From: Bacillota bacterium
Lineage (GTDB): Bacteria; Bacillota; SHA-98; UBA4971
Direction of reading: 5' to 3'
Length of the DNA stretch: 42,132 nt
NCBI GenBank assembly: GCA_030024085.1
Contig: JASEJE010000026.1
Location: 1 to 42,132, forward strand
A program made the translations under genes and the position numbers. This document shows, one piece after another, positions 17,395 through 26,026 of this stretch (the first letter of the stretch is position 1; each line of letters opens with the position of its first letter). The notes beneath the pieces are model-generated. The model did not search any database. It was not told the origin of the DNA and saw nothing but the letters and a program-made list of their open reading frames with translations.

Positions 17395-18027
17395 TGTACA
17401 GAACGGGTGGGGCGGGAAGAGTGATGTGCGTCAGCAATTGGATCTGATGCGTGACGCAGAGAACAGGTGTGGCTCGGACCCGTGATGTACATCACTGAAC
17501 GGCTCTCAATGATGACCTGGGGAACGCCTCAGGAGGAACGCGTGATGTGCGTCACTGGTCCCGGCTCGGCGGGTGACAGATGGAATACTTCATGGGGAAC
17601 CCATGACGTGGGGAACGGGTGAAGCAGCAGCGGTGATGTGCGTCACGGATCAGGAGCGAATGCGTGACGTGTGGAACGCTTTGGGGAGAACCAGTGACGT
17701 GCGGAACAGCTGAAGCGGCAACGATGATGCACGTCACTCGTGGGCTGCGAATGCGTGACGTATGGAACGATTTGTAGAGGATCCGTGACGTAAGGAACGG
17801 GTCAGGCGGGAACGATGATACACGTCACCGATTGGCTGCCGACCCGTGACGTGGGGAGCGCGAAGAGCCTGACGTGTGACGCATGGCATGCGTCCCCCGG
17901 CACGCGTGCCGTTGAGAACAGATGTCGCCCTGACCAGTGGTGTGCGTCATCGGGTAGCCCTCAACGATGATATGGGGAACGCTCAGCGACAAAACCGTAA
18001 CGTACGTCAACTGTCAGCTCAAGCGAC
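17391..18027 (+). repeat. Phased repeat array 1 (30-30-31 bp spacing, about 21 units)
   Basis: Units begin at 17391, 17421, 17451, 17482, 17512, 17542, 17573, 17603, 17633, 17664, 17694, 17724, 17755, 17785, 17815, 17846, 17876, 17906, 17937, 17967 and 17997. The steps cycle 30, 30, 31, a 91-bp superperiod. Each unit has a conserved half (type B: RTGACGTNNGGAACG; type A: the palindrome GTGACGTACGTCAC and variants) and about 15 variable bases. From 17603 to 17846 the order is strictly A-B-B per 91 bp. 91 is not a multiple of 3 and no long frame crosses it, so it is non-coding. Spacing and degeneracy exclude a CRISPR array. It lies within the hydrogenase operon. Confidence 0.9.
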
Positions 18028-18115
18028 CGCAGCACGGCGAGGTTCATACGTGACCCGGGGTAGTCTTCGGCGTGCGCGAAATGAGGCGTGAGCTGGGAGC
18101 TGGGAGAGTGGTAAG

Positions 18116-19975
18116 GTGAGCGTGATCGAGACTATAGAGGCGAAATGCAAGGACTGTTACAAATGCCTGAGATCGTGCCCCGTGAAGGCCATCAGGATGG
18201 AGCGGGGCGATGCGCCCCACGAGCTTCACGCCAGGGTCGCCGAGGAGCGGTGCATATTCGATGGCACGTGCGTCCTCATCTGCCCGCAGAAGGCCAAGAG
18301 GGTCGCAAGCGACCTCGACAGGCTGCGGTCGCTGATCGCAGGCGGAGCAAAGGTGGCCGCAAGCCTTGCGCCTTCGTTCCCGTCCGCCTTTCCCGATGTC
18401 GATCCCCTGGTTATCCCGGCGGCCCTTCGTCTCCTGGGTTTTCAGATCGTCCAGGAGACCGCCGTGGGTGCGGAGCTTGTCAGCGCCGAGCACGCGAGGC
18501 TCTTCCGGGAGACCGGCGGCCCGCTCATCTCGAGCTCCTGCCCCGCGGTGGTGAACCTTATCGAGCGCCATTACCCCGAGGCGATTACATACCTTGCGCC
18601 CGTGGTGTCGCCCATGGTCGCCCACGGTCGCTTTCTCAAGCAGCTCGTGCCCGATGTGAAGGTCGCCTTTATCGGTCCCTGCATCGCGAAGCATGAGGAG
18701 CGGAGGGTGCCCGGGCTGGACGACGCCGTGGACTTCGTCCTCACGTTCGACGAGCTTTCGGGCCTCTTCAAGCGGGAGGGGATAGACCTGAGCCAGGTCG
18801 CGCCCGGAGATTTCGACGGGCCTACGCCCGATCTTGCGCGCCTCTTCCCTGTCGGCGGCGGCATGCTGAAGGCCTCACTGCTCAGCACGGACATGCTCGA
18901 CTGTGAGGTGGTGTCTGTGTCGGGCGTGGACAACTGCCGGGAGGTGCTGCGCTGGTTCAGCGAAAGCGCCCGCAGGGCGGCGGGCCGGCGCGGCAGGGGC
19001 GGTGAGGGTGGCAGTGGCTGTCACGATGATGGTGGCGGCGGCGATAACGGTGCCGCCGCTTCAACAGCCTCCAGGCTACCCCGCCTGGTGGAGATGCTTG
19101 CCTGTGAGGGAGGCTGCATCGGCGGGCCGATGAACTCGACCTGCGAGGACGTATACACCCGCAGGGCGCGGGTGCTCGCGTATGCAAAGTCCCGCGCCGG
19201 CCTGGGCCAGCGGCACGATAGTGACCACAACCGCATCACGCTGCCCCGCCATCTCTTGCAGCGGTCTTACCGCAACCTCCGGCCGGAGACTCCTGTCCCC
19301 GAGGAGGACGCCATCAGGGCTGTCCTGGCGAAGACCGGCAAGTACGGGCCCGAGGACGAGCTGAACTGCGGCGCGTGCGGTTACGATTCGTGCCGCGACA
19401 AGGCCGTTGCGGTCCTCCAGGGGATGGCCGACCCGGAGATGTGCATCCCGTACATGCGCGAGCGGGCGGAGTCCATGGCGAACCTGTTCGTGGCCTCCGC
19501 GCCGTACGGGATAATCGTCGTGGATGAAGACGAAGTCATCCGCGACCTAAATGCCGCTGCGGAGCGGATGTTCAGGCGGGCCAGGCACGAGGCGGTTGGC
19601 GGAAAGCTCGCTACACTCATGGACCCGTCGAGCTTCCGGCAGGTCCTCGCCAGCAAGACCCCCGTCCAGGTCGAGGTCGCCTACCCTGAGCTCGGCCTCG
19701 TCACGAGACAAACGATATTCTACGAGCCTGAAGAGAGGCTCGCGATGGGGGTCATCGCGGACATCACCGAGGAGAAGAGGCAGGCGGCTCATCTACAGAA
19801 GCTCCGCGCCGAGACCCTCGAGAAGGCGCAGGGCGTGATAGACAAGCAAATGGAGGTCGCGCAGAAGATAGCGGGCCTGCTCGGCGAGACCACTGCCGAG
19901 ACCAAGGTGCTTCTGACAAGGCTGATGAACATCTTCCGGGAGGAAGGCAGGCAGAATGGCGGACCTCCGCACTAA
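18116..19975 (+). CDS. hydS: Sensory [FeFe] hydrogenase (HydS, group C) with PAS domain
   Basis: A 619-residue hydrogenase-like sensor. The N-terminus has two [4Fe-4S] sites (CKDCYKCLRSCP; CIFDGTCVLICP). The H-cluster domain has L1 SSSCPAVV (Cys142), L2 GPCIAKHEE (Cys189) and L3 ACEGGCIGGP (Cys330, 334). In L1 the first Cys of the usual CCP, the proton-transfer residue, is Ser, as expected for a low-turnover sensor. A further [4Fe-4S] motif CGACGYDSC follows at about 415, then a PAS domain (about 460-560) and a terminal coiled coil. A Gly/Arg/Ala-rich insert (about 280-322) lies between L2 and L3. The GTG start at 18116 has GGGAGAG upstream. Its 3' end overlaps the phosphatase gene, so the two probably form one signalling unit. 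Confidence 0.93.
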   Translation: MSVIETIEAKCKDCYKCLRSCPVKAIRMERGDAPHELHARVAEERCIFDGTCVLICPQKAKRVASDLDRLRSLIAGGAKVAASLAPSFPSAFPDVDPLVIPAALRLLGFQIVQETAVGAELVSAEHARLFRETGGPLISSSCPAVVNLIERHYPEAITYLAPVVSPMVAHGRFLKQLVPDVKVAFIGPCIAKHEERRVPGLDDAVDFVLTFDELSGLFKREGIDLSQVAPGDFDGPTPDLARLFPVGGGMLKASLLSTDMLDCEVVSVSGVDNCREVLRWFSESARRAAGRRGRGGEGGSGCHDDGGGGDNGAAASTASRLPRLVEMLACEGGCIGGPMNSTCEDVYTRRARVLAYAKSRAGLGQRHDSDHNRITLPRHLLQRSYRNLRPETPVPEEDAIRAVLAKTGKYGPEDELNCGACGYDSCRDKAVAVLQGMADPEMCIPYMRERAESMANLFVASAPYGIIVVDEDEVIRDLNAAAERMFRRARHEAVGGKLATLMDPSSFRQVLASKTPVQVEVAYPELGLVTRQTIFYEPEERLAMGVIADITEEKRQAAHLQKLRAETLEKAQGVIDKQMEVAQKIAGLLGETTAETKVLLTRLMNIFREEGRQNGGPPH

Positions 19976-21131
19976 GGTCCGCGACCTCCATATCGAGGTC
20001 GCCACGAGCCAACTGAACAAGCACGGCGAGGAGCTATGCGGCGATAGCGTCGAAGTGGCCGAGGGGCCTGACTCCACCATCGTGGTCCTCTCAGACGGGC
20101 TCGGGAGCGGGGTCAAGGCGAACATCCTGTCCTCCCTCACCGTCAGGATGATCGCCACGATGTTGAAAGGTGGGCTTGCGCTCGAGGACGTCATCGACAC
20201 CCTTGCCCGCACCCTTCCCGTGTGCGAGAAGCGGCACCTCGCCTACTCGACGTTCAGCATCCTCCAGGTCTTCCGCGATGGGTCGGCCTACCTCGCCGAG
20301 TACGACAGCCCGCCGGCGTTCATCGGGCGCGGCCACGACCTGCGGCCCGTGCCGAGGTCCGAGTGCGCCGTGGGAGGGCGCGTCGTCAATGAAGCCCTTT
20401 TTTCCGTCCAGGACGGCGACTGGATAGTGATGGTGAGCGACGGCATCCTCCATGCAGGGATCGGCGGGGTGTGGAACATCGGCTGGGGCTGGGACAGGGT
20501 GGGAAGCTACGTCCAGTCCGCGGCTTCGTGGGCAGAGACGGCGTACGAGTTCGCCGAGGAGATCGCCAGGGTTACGAGCGAGCTGTACGACGGCAAGCCT
20601 GGGGATGACGCCACCGCCGTAGCCGTTCGCATCAGGCGCCCCCGTACCCTCACCATGCTGGTAGGTCCTCCCGTGGATCGGAGTGACGACCCCGTGGTCG
20701 TGGGGAAGCTCGTGGAGGCGCCCGGCAAGAAGGTCGTCTGCGGCGGTACCACGGGCAACATGGTCGCGCGTATCCTCGGCACACCCATCACGGTCGATCT
20801 CAAGTCCCAGGACAGGCGTGTACCCCCCACCGCCGAGATCGAGGGGATAGACCTCGTCACCGAGGGTATGCTCACGCTCTCCTACACGCTGGAGAAGCTC
20901 AAAGCCGGTGCGAAGCTGCGCGACGTGGCGTGGAAGAGGGACGGCGCAAGCCGCCTCGCATCTGTGCTCCTCGAGGCGGACAGCGTTCGCATCATCGTGG
21001 GGCGGGCCATAAACCCCGCGCACCAGAGCCCAGACGTGCCGGTGACCCTTGCACTGAAACACAAGATAGTCGACGAGCTTGCACAGGTCCTCCGGGGCAT
21101 GGGCAAAACAGTGCGGGTGGAGTACTACTGA
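19956..21131 (+). CDS. SpoIIE-like PP2C serine/threonine phosphatase
   Basis: A 391-residue protein. Residues about 1-230 form a SpoIIE-type PP2C domain: LSDGLGSG and MVSDGILHA carry the metal-binding aspartates, and GDDATAVAVRI closes the domain. The rest (about 235-391) is an extra alpha/beta region with TTGNMVARILG that I cannot name. The ATG lies 20 bp inside hydS and has GGGAGGAAGG upstream, so translation is coupled. Association of a group C hydrogenase with such a phosphatase is a known arrangement; the phosphatase is thought to pass the H2 or redox signal to a phosphoprotein target. The target is not in the window. Confidence 0.9.
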   Translation: MADLRTKVRDLHIEVATSQLNKHGEELCGDSVEVAEGPDSTIVVLSDGLGSGVKANILSSLTVRMIATMLKGGLALEDVIDTLARTLPVCEKRHLAYSTFSILQVFRDGSAYLAEYDSPPAFIGRGHDLRPVPRSECAVGGRVVNEALFSVQDGDWIVMVSDGILHAGIGGVWNIGWGWDRVGSYVQSAASWAETAYEFAEEIARVTSELYDGKPGDDATAVAVRIRRPRTLTMLVGPPVDRSDDPVVVGKLVEAPGKKVVCGGTTGNMVARILGTPITVDLKSQDRRVPPTAEIEGIDLVTEGMLTLSYTLEKLKAGAKLRDVAWKRDGASRLASVLLEADSVRIIVGRAINPAHQSPDVPVTLALKHKIVDELAQVLRGMGKTVRVEYY

Positions 21132-21442
21132 GCACGTGCGCAGAAACCTGCACCAGTTCTCCAAGGACTCTCACGTTGCCAGTGCTCGCGCGGCTTCGTC
21201 TCGAGTCTTCGCTGCCTGCGCGCGGGCAGAGCTCTGTCAAAGCGGCTTGCTCTCCCTCTCTTGCTGCGCCCCGTAGCGCCTTCTTAAGCGCCTTCTCAGC
21301 GCGAGTGCCGCCTGCCGCGAAGAGCCCGAACTCTGGGCGCGAAGAGCCCGAACTCTGGGCAAGTGGCAGCGAGTTGCGACATCCCGCATAGGCACCGCAT
21401 ATCAGCTGCGATACGTGGTTTCCGGACGAGGTTTCCAGGATC
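21132..21442. other. Intergenic, with 22-bp tandem duplication
   Basis: No gene seen. The sequence CGCGAAGAGCCCGAACTCTG plus two G occurs twice in direct tandem (21316-21337 and 21338-21359). Within each copy, AGAGC-CCGAA-CTCT could pair weakly. No clear terminator for the hydrogenase operon is visible. Confidence 0.6.
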
Positions 21443-21471
21443 TTGACACCGCGCCAGGGGCGTGGTAGTTT
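21443..21471 (+). promoter_or_regulatory. Sigma-A type promoter of the tetR-exporter cluster
   Basis: TTGACA (21443-21448), 17-bp spacer, TAGTTT (21466-21471). It lies about 100 bp upstream of the tetR start codon and immediately before a palindromic operator. Confidence 0.75.
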
Positions 21472-21487
21472 ATCGAGTGCAGGGCAT

Positions 21488-21503
21488 GACTGACCGGTCA
21501 GTC
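21488..21503. promoter_or_regulatory. Palindromic TetR-type operator
   Basis: GACTGACCGGTCAGTC is a perfect 16-bp palindrome lying 17 bases after the -10 box, close to the transcription start. Palindromes with TGAC/GTCA half-sites are typical operators of TetR regulators that control their own exporter operon, so the adjacent TetR protein is the natural ligand. Confidence 0.78.
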
Positions 21504-21572
21504 TGTACCCGGCGACGTTAGGGCTGCGGCCTGTATCGTGAGCGAAATGAGCCGCAGGGACGGGAGTGCCGT

Positions 21573-22229
21573 GTGGACATGGAGAGAGGCCAACTTGACG
21601 GCGGCGAAACGAAAGAAGCAGGAAAGCGCGACCTCATCCTCGATGCGGCCCAGCAGGTATTCTCGAAGAAAGGGTTTCATCAGGCCACTGTCGAGGAAAT
21701 AGCGGAGACGGCGGGCGTCGGAAAGGGCACAGTCTATCTCTACTTTCCGAGCAAAAAGGAAATCCTCGTTGCTCTCATCGAAGAGCGGCTCAAGGAGCTC
21801 ACCCGGGCGCTCGAAGAGCGTGTGGAGGCTGCGGGAGCCGGGCTGCGAAACTACACAGAAAAGCTACGTCAGGCCATTTCCTTTCAAATGGAGGTTTTGA
21901 GGAAGTCGCAAGACTTCATTACCGTAATGTCCGGTGACATTGGCGAGCTCGGGCAAGAGCTTGACAAGCGGACCAGAGAGGCGCGTCGCGCGTTCATGGC
22001 TGTGGTGGAGGCTGTCATCCGTGAGGGAACGCGCAAGGGAGAGTTCCGAAACATAGACCCCCGCCTGGCCTCATATGCCATAGAGGGGATGATCATACAC
22101 GGCGCCGTGGGCTTGACGGTAGGAGAGGGCACGCAGCTTACAGACGAGCATGTCTCGCAGGTGGTTGACCTCTGCCTTCACGGCATCATCCGGGGAAGCG
22201 GCAGCGCGCATGCCTGCAATGGTCCGTAG
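21573..22229 (+). CDS. TetR-family transcriptional regulator
   Basis: A 218-residue repressor. The N-terminal helix-turn-helix region reads RDLILDAAQQVFSKKGFHQA, then TVEEIAETAGVGKGTVYLYF, the standard TetR DNA-binding pattern (residues about 18-65). The remaining roughly 150 residues form the helical ligand-binding and dimerisation domain. The GTG at 21573 follows GGGAG; an ATG two codons later is an alternative. The palindrome in its own leader and the exporter directly downstream suggest that it represses the RND cluster until a hydrophobic ligand is bound. Confidence 0.92.
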   Translation: MDMERGQLDGGETKEAGKRDLILDAAQQVFSKKGFHQATVEEIAETAGVGKGTVYLYFPSKKEILVALIEERLKELTRALEERVEAAGAGLRNYTEKLRQAISFQMEVLRKSQDFITVMSGDIGELGQELDKRTREARRAFMAVVEAVIREGTRKGEFRNIDPRLASYAIEGMIIHGAVGLTVGEGTQLTDEHVSQVVDLCLHGIIRGSGSAHACNGP

Positions 22230-22234
22230 GGAAC

Positions 22235-22322
22235 GCGCACACCTCCCACGGGTTGAGCGCACACCTCCCACGGGTTGAGCGCACTCCTCCCACGGGTTGC
22301 GCGCGCTCCTGCTGCGGGCAGC
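22235..22322 (+). repeat. 22-bp tandem repeat, four units
   Basis: Units start at 22235, 22257, 22279 and 22301. The first two are nearly identical (GCGCACACCTCCCACGGGTT plus GA), the third has a few changes and the fourth is degenerate. It lies between tetR and the RND gene. Confidence 0.85.
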
Positions 22323-22473
22323 GCGAACTTCCTCGGGGCTTGCTCGGGCTCCCCCGCGGGACCCCGAGGGTGAGGTCGGGCCGACGGAACGGGCGGCGGC
22401 TCGATGACGGGGGATGCCCGACCGGACGAAGCGGGCCGCAGGGCGGAAGTGAGGGTTCAGGGGGTACATAGTT

Positions 22474-25020
22474 GTGGAAGGACTTGTGAGGGCCATTGTG
22501 AGACATCCTGGCAGGGTTGTGGCCACGCTGTGTGTGCTGACGCTCGCGTTTGCGTATTACCTGCCCCGCGTGCAGCTCAAGACGGATACTGCCTCGCTTG
22601 CTCCTCATGACGACCCCGTGATCCGGGAGCTCGTGGAGACCGTCGAGGATTTCGGTTCGCAGGATATCATCATGGTCGTCCTCAAGGGGGACGTCTTCAC
22701 GCCGGAGACCCTCGCCAAGGTGCGCCGCCTGGCCGACGGCATTTCGGGCATGGCGGGAGTAGACAGGGTGATGACGCCGCTCGATGTCGAGCTTGTCCGC
22801 GGGGACGAGTTCGGCCTCGAGATTGCGCCCGCTGCGGACCACGTGCCCGAAACACCCGAGGAAGTGGAGGCCTTCCGGGAAGCCCTCAAGGCCACCCGAC
22901 AGGGCTCCGCCATGGTCGCGTCGAACGACGAGGCTATGGCCATCTTCATAACCCTCGAGCCCGACGTTATGGCTTCTACCAGGGCTCAGGAGCTCGCCGG
23001 AGAGATAGAGGCCCTCGTTCGCCGGGAGGAGAGCCCATGGCAAGAGATCTACATAGTTGGCGAGGCGTACATGGGTTACTGGGCCTCGCGGAACATGCGC
23101 CGTGACCTCAGGTTTCTATTCCCTCTCGCGGTCGCCGTCGTGATAGGTGCCCTCTACCTTAGTTTCGGGAGCGTATCGGATGTTGGCGCGCTGCTCGCGG
23201 GCATCGTGATGAGCGTCATCTGGACCGTGGGCCTCATGGCCGCCCTGGGTTACAACATCACTATCGTGTCGATGATGTTGCCCACCATCCTTGTCTCCAT
23301 GGGAAGCGCCGCAGGGATCCACATCCTCAACCGTTTCCACGAGGAAACGAGGTCCGGCACAAACGTCGAAGACTCCATCGTAAAGATCGTGCTTGAGCTC
23401 ACGAGCCCGATATCCATGACGACCCTCACCACCGCCGTGGGGTTTGCGTCTTTCCTGACGTCGTTCGTTCCTCCTGTGAGGGAATTCGGCGCGCTTGCCG
23501 CGGTTGGCATGATTTTCAACATGCTGATCTCGCTTACCTGGATCCCGTCGGTTCTCGCAATACGCGAAAGGCGCAGGGCAGCTGCGATGCGAGCACGAGG
23601 TCACCACGCCATGGACGTAGTAGGTGTTGCGGGTGACTTAGGTGAGACGGACGGCGCAGTAGACGGCCCAGCGGACGGTGCAGCGGACGGTGCAGGCGAT
23701 GCGGGTGACAGGACAGGTGATGCGGATGACAAGAACCGTGCGGCGCCCGTGGTGCACCAGGTCGGCCGCCGCTCTCTTCTCCAGAAGCTGCTCGACGCAA
23801 CTGGGAAGCTCGTGATCTCACACCCGTGGGCCGTCATAGTGGGAGCGATCCTGATCACCGCTGCCTTCGCCGCCGGGATCCCCCGTCTTGCGGTGGAAAC
23901 GAACTTCCTCCAGTACTTCAGGGAGGATAGTCCCGTTGTGCAAGGCACGAAGGCCGTGGAGGAGTATTTCGGCGGAACCCTTGGCCTATCCGTGCTCGTT
24001 GATACCGGCGAGCCGGACGGCATCAAGGATCCGGCGGTTTTGAACCGTATGGTCGAGCTGGAAGATAAGCTCAAGGACCTGGACGAGGTAAGCGAGCCGA
24101 CTTCGGTGGCGGGACTCATCCGTGAAGTGAACCAGGCCCTGAACGGTAACGATCCCGCATACTACACGATCCCAGACAGCCGGGAGGCCGTTGCCCAGGA
24201 GCTCCTGCTCTTTACGATGCAGGGCGGCTCGGGCCTTGATACGATGGTGAGCTACGACTTCCAGAAGGCGCTCGTGAGCACGAGAGTCCTCAATCTTCCG
24301 ACTTCTGAGCTTCACCGCGTGATTGGTGCGGTCGAGGATGTTTCCAACGAGGTCTTCGGCGGCACCGGTGTCAGGACGGCGGTGGTAGGTCTGCCAAAGG
24401 TGATGCTGCGGCTCATGGAAAGGTTCATGGACAGCCAGATCAAGAGCCTTGTTGTCTCCATGGCAGGTGTGTGGGCTGTCGTCGCCCTCATCATGGGCTC
24501 TGCGTGGCTGGGCCTCCTGTGCCTCGTGGCGCTCTTCATCAGCGTCATCGTGAATTTCGGGTTCATGTCTTTCGCTGACATACCTCTTGATGTGGTCACG
24601 ATAATGATATCCGGCGTCTGCATCGGGATAGGTGTCGACTACTCGATCCACGTTCTCAGCCGGTACCGCCTGGAGCTGCGGAGCGGAAAGGGGAGAGAGG
24701 CGGCGCTCGCGAGCGTCGTCGGTTCCACCGGACGAAGCGTGTTCTTCAACGCTGCCACCCTGGCGCTGGGGTTCGGGCTCCTGGCGTTCTCGAGCTTCAA
24801 GGCGATCTCGCTATTCGGCCTCCTTGTGGCGGCCACCATGTGCACGAGCGCACTCGGGGCGCTCCTGGTGCTGCCGGCGGTGTTGAGGCTGGTGAGCGCA
24901 GACCGCGTGCGCTATGCGGGATTCGGCGCAATACGCGCGGCACTCGGCACAAGACGCGCAGCGCGCCCCGCGCCGGCGCGTTCAGTGGGAAGGGGCGGGA
25001 AATCGTCCCGGTCTATATGA
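22474..25020 (+). CDS. RND-superfamily exporter (MMPL/HAE3 type)
   Basis: An 848-residue membrane protein with two repeated halves. Each has one N-terminal transmembrane helix, a large extracytoplasmic loop and a block of five helices, the standard 12-helix RND plan. Typical segments are MMLPTILVSMGSAAGIHILN and SGVCIGIGVDYSIHVLSRYR, which hold the conserved helix-4 and helix-10 positions. A cytoplasmic linker between halves carries an Asp/Gly/Ala-rich repeat (about 23640-23735) that is not part of the family. Proteins of this type export lipids or hydrophobic compounds. The following LolA-like and barrel-like genes suggest transport toward an outer membrane. The GTG start at 22474 has only a weak upstream site. 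Confidence 0.9.
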   Translation: MEGLVRAIVRHPGRVVATLCVLTLAFAYYLPRVQLKTDTASLAPHDDPVIRELVETVEDFGSQDIIMVVLKGDVFTPETLAKVRRLADGISGMAGVDRVMTPLDVELVRGDEFGLEIAPAADHVPETPEEVEAFREALKATRQGSAMVASNDEAMAIFITLEPDVMASTRAQELAGEIEALVRREESPWQEIYIVGEAYMGYWASRNMRRDLRFLFPLAVAVVIGALYLSFGSVSDVGALLAGIVMSVIWTVGLMAALGYNITIVSMMLPTILVSMGSAAGIHILNRFHEETRSGTNVEDSIVKIVLELTSPISMTTLTTAVGFASFLTSFVPPVREFGALAAVGMIFNMLISLTWIPSVLAIRERRRAAAMRARGHHAMDVVGVAGDLGETDGAVDGPADGAADGAGDAGDRTGDADDKNRAAPVVHQVGRRSLLQKLLDATGKLVISHPWAVIVGAILITAAFAAGIPRLAVETNFLQYFREDSPVVQGTKAVEEYFGGTLGLSVLVDTGEPDGIKDPAVLNRMVELEDKLKDLDEVSEPTSVAGLIREVNQALNGNDPAYYTIPDSREAVAQELLLFTMQGGSGLDTMVSYDFQKALVSTRVLNLPTSELHRVIGAVEDVSNEVFGGTGVRTAVVGLPKVMLRLMERFMDSQIKSLVVSMAGVWAVVALIMGSAWLGLLCLVALFISVIVNFGFMSFADIPLDVVTIMISGVCIGIGVDYSIHVLSRYRLELRSGKGREAALASVVGSTGRSVFFNAATLALGFGLLAFSSFKAISLFGLLVAATMCTSALGALLVLPAVLRLVSADRVRYAGFGAIRAALGTRRAARPAPARSVGRGGKSSRSI

Positions 25021-25089
25021 ATTCACATGAGACTGTTGGCACAATTCAGTGCCTCGCAGGAAGGTGATGTCTGATGGCGGTGATGGCTC

Positions 25090-25935
25090 ATGGTGCAGTG
25101 TGAGATGCAACGGGTGGCGTCAAAGCGACGGGCGGCGTCAAAGGGCATTGTGGCCTGCGTCCTTCTTGCCGTAATGCTCGCAGCGGCATGGGCGCCGCTC
25201 GCTCCGGAACGGGTAAGGGCGGCAGACCTTACCGCCGAGCAGATCCTGGACAAGCTCGAGGGCACGACTATGCTTACGGGGAGCGGCTCGGCCACGATCG
25301 AGCTCGTCGCGGAGAACAAGCGCGGCCAGCAGCGAAGCAACAAGCTCAAGGTTTACCGGAGCAAAGCCGCTGACGGAACGGAAAAACAACTTCTTGAGTA
25401 CCTGTCGCCGGCCGATGTTGCCGGGACCAAGCTCCTCAGCATAACCGGCGGCGGCCAGGAGAGCCAGATCTGGCTGTTCATGCCCGCCCTGGGCAGGGAG
25501 AGGAGAATCGCCGGCACCGAGACGCGCTCGAAGTTCATGGGGACGGACTTCACGTACGAGGAGATATCCGGCGGCTCGGCGTACAAGGACGACTATAAGG
25601 CCGAGAGGCTCAGGGATGAGGATCTGGACGGGCGCAACTGCTACGTGCTGCGCCTTACCCCGACGGGTGAAAGCGACTATGGTTTCGTCAAGATGTGGGT
25701 CTGGCGGGACGAGTTCATCCCGCTGAAAATCGAGTTCTATAACAGGGATGGTAAGATACGCAAAGTTCTCTCAAACTCGGACCTGAAGAAGAGCAGCAAA
25801 GGCAAGTGGGAGCCTTCCACTATTGAGATGAGCGACGTTGCGGCGGGGACGAAGACCATAATCAAGATCCTCGAGATGTCGGGGGAGCCTGTGTCTGATG
25901 AATACTTCACCGTCCGCTACCTGAGGCGGCGCTGA
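25090..25935 (+). CDS. LolA-like outer membrane lipoprotein-sorting protein
   Basis: A 281-residue secreted protein. A signal peptide is visible (GIVACVLLAVMLAAAWAPLA, cleavage probably near VRA-ADL). The mature part is a LolA/LppX-like half-barrel: LTAEQILDKLEG, then FMPALGRERRIAGTETRSKF, MGTDFTYEEISG and the late segment KIEFYNRDGKIRKVL. The family carries lipids or lipoproteins across the periplasm. Its place directly after an RND exporter and before a barrel-like protein matches clusters known from diderm bacteria. The start is uncertain between ATG 25090 and ATG 25105. Confidence 0.87.
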   Translation: MVQCEMQRVASKRRAASKGIVACVLLAVMLAAAWAPLAPERVRAADLTAEQILDKLEGTTMLTGSGSATIELVAENKRGQQRSNKLKVYRSKAADGTEKQLLEYLSPADVAGTKLLSITGGGQESQIWLFMPALGRERRIAGTETRSKFMGTDFTYEEISGGSAYKDDYKAERLRDEDLDGRNCYVLRLTPTGESDYGFVKMWVWRDEFIPLKIEFYNRDGKIRKVLSNSDLKKSSKGKWEPSTIEMSDVAAGTKTIIKILEMSGEPVSDEYFTVRYLRRR

Positions 25936-26026
25936 GTGAGAATCGATGGTCTCGCACCCAGGCCGGTGCAGGGCCGGGGTTGAGAATACGATGGCGGCGG
26001 ATGCGATCTTGCTTGGAGGAGGTTGA

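Noticed and set aside
17391-18027. CRISPR array
   Set aside because: The period is 30-31 bp rather than 60-70, the conserved part is about 15 bp and degenerate, and no cas gene is in the window.
20091-21164. Minus-strand open frame opposite the phosphatase gene
   Set aside because: Composition is typical of an antisense shadow and no domain is recognisable.
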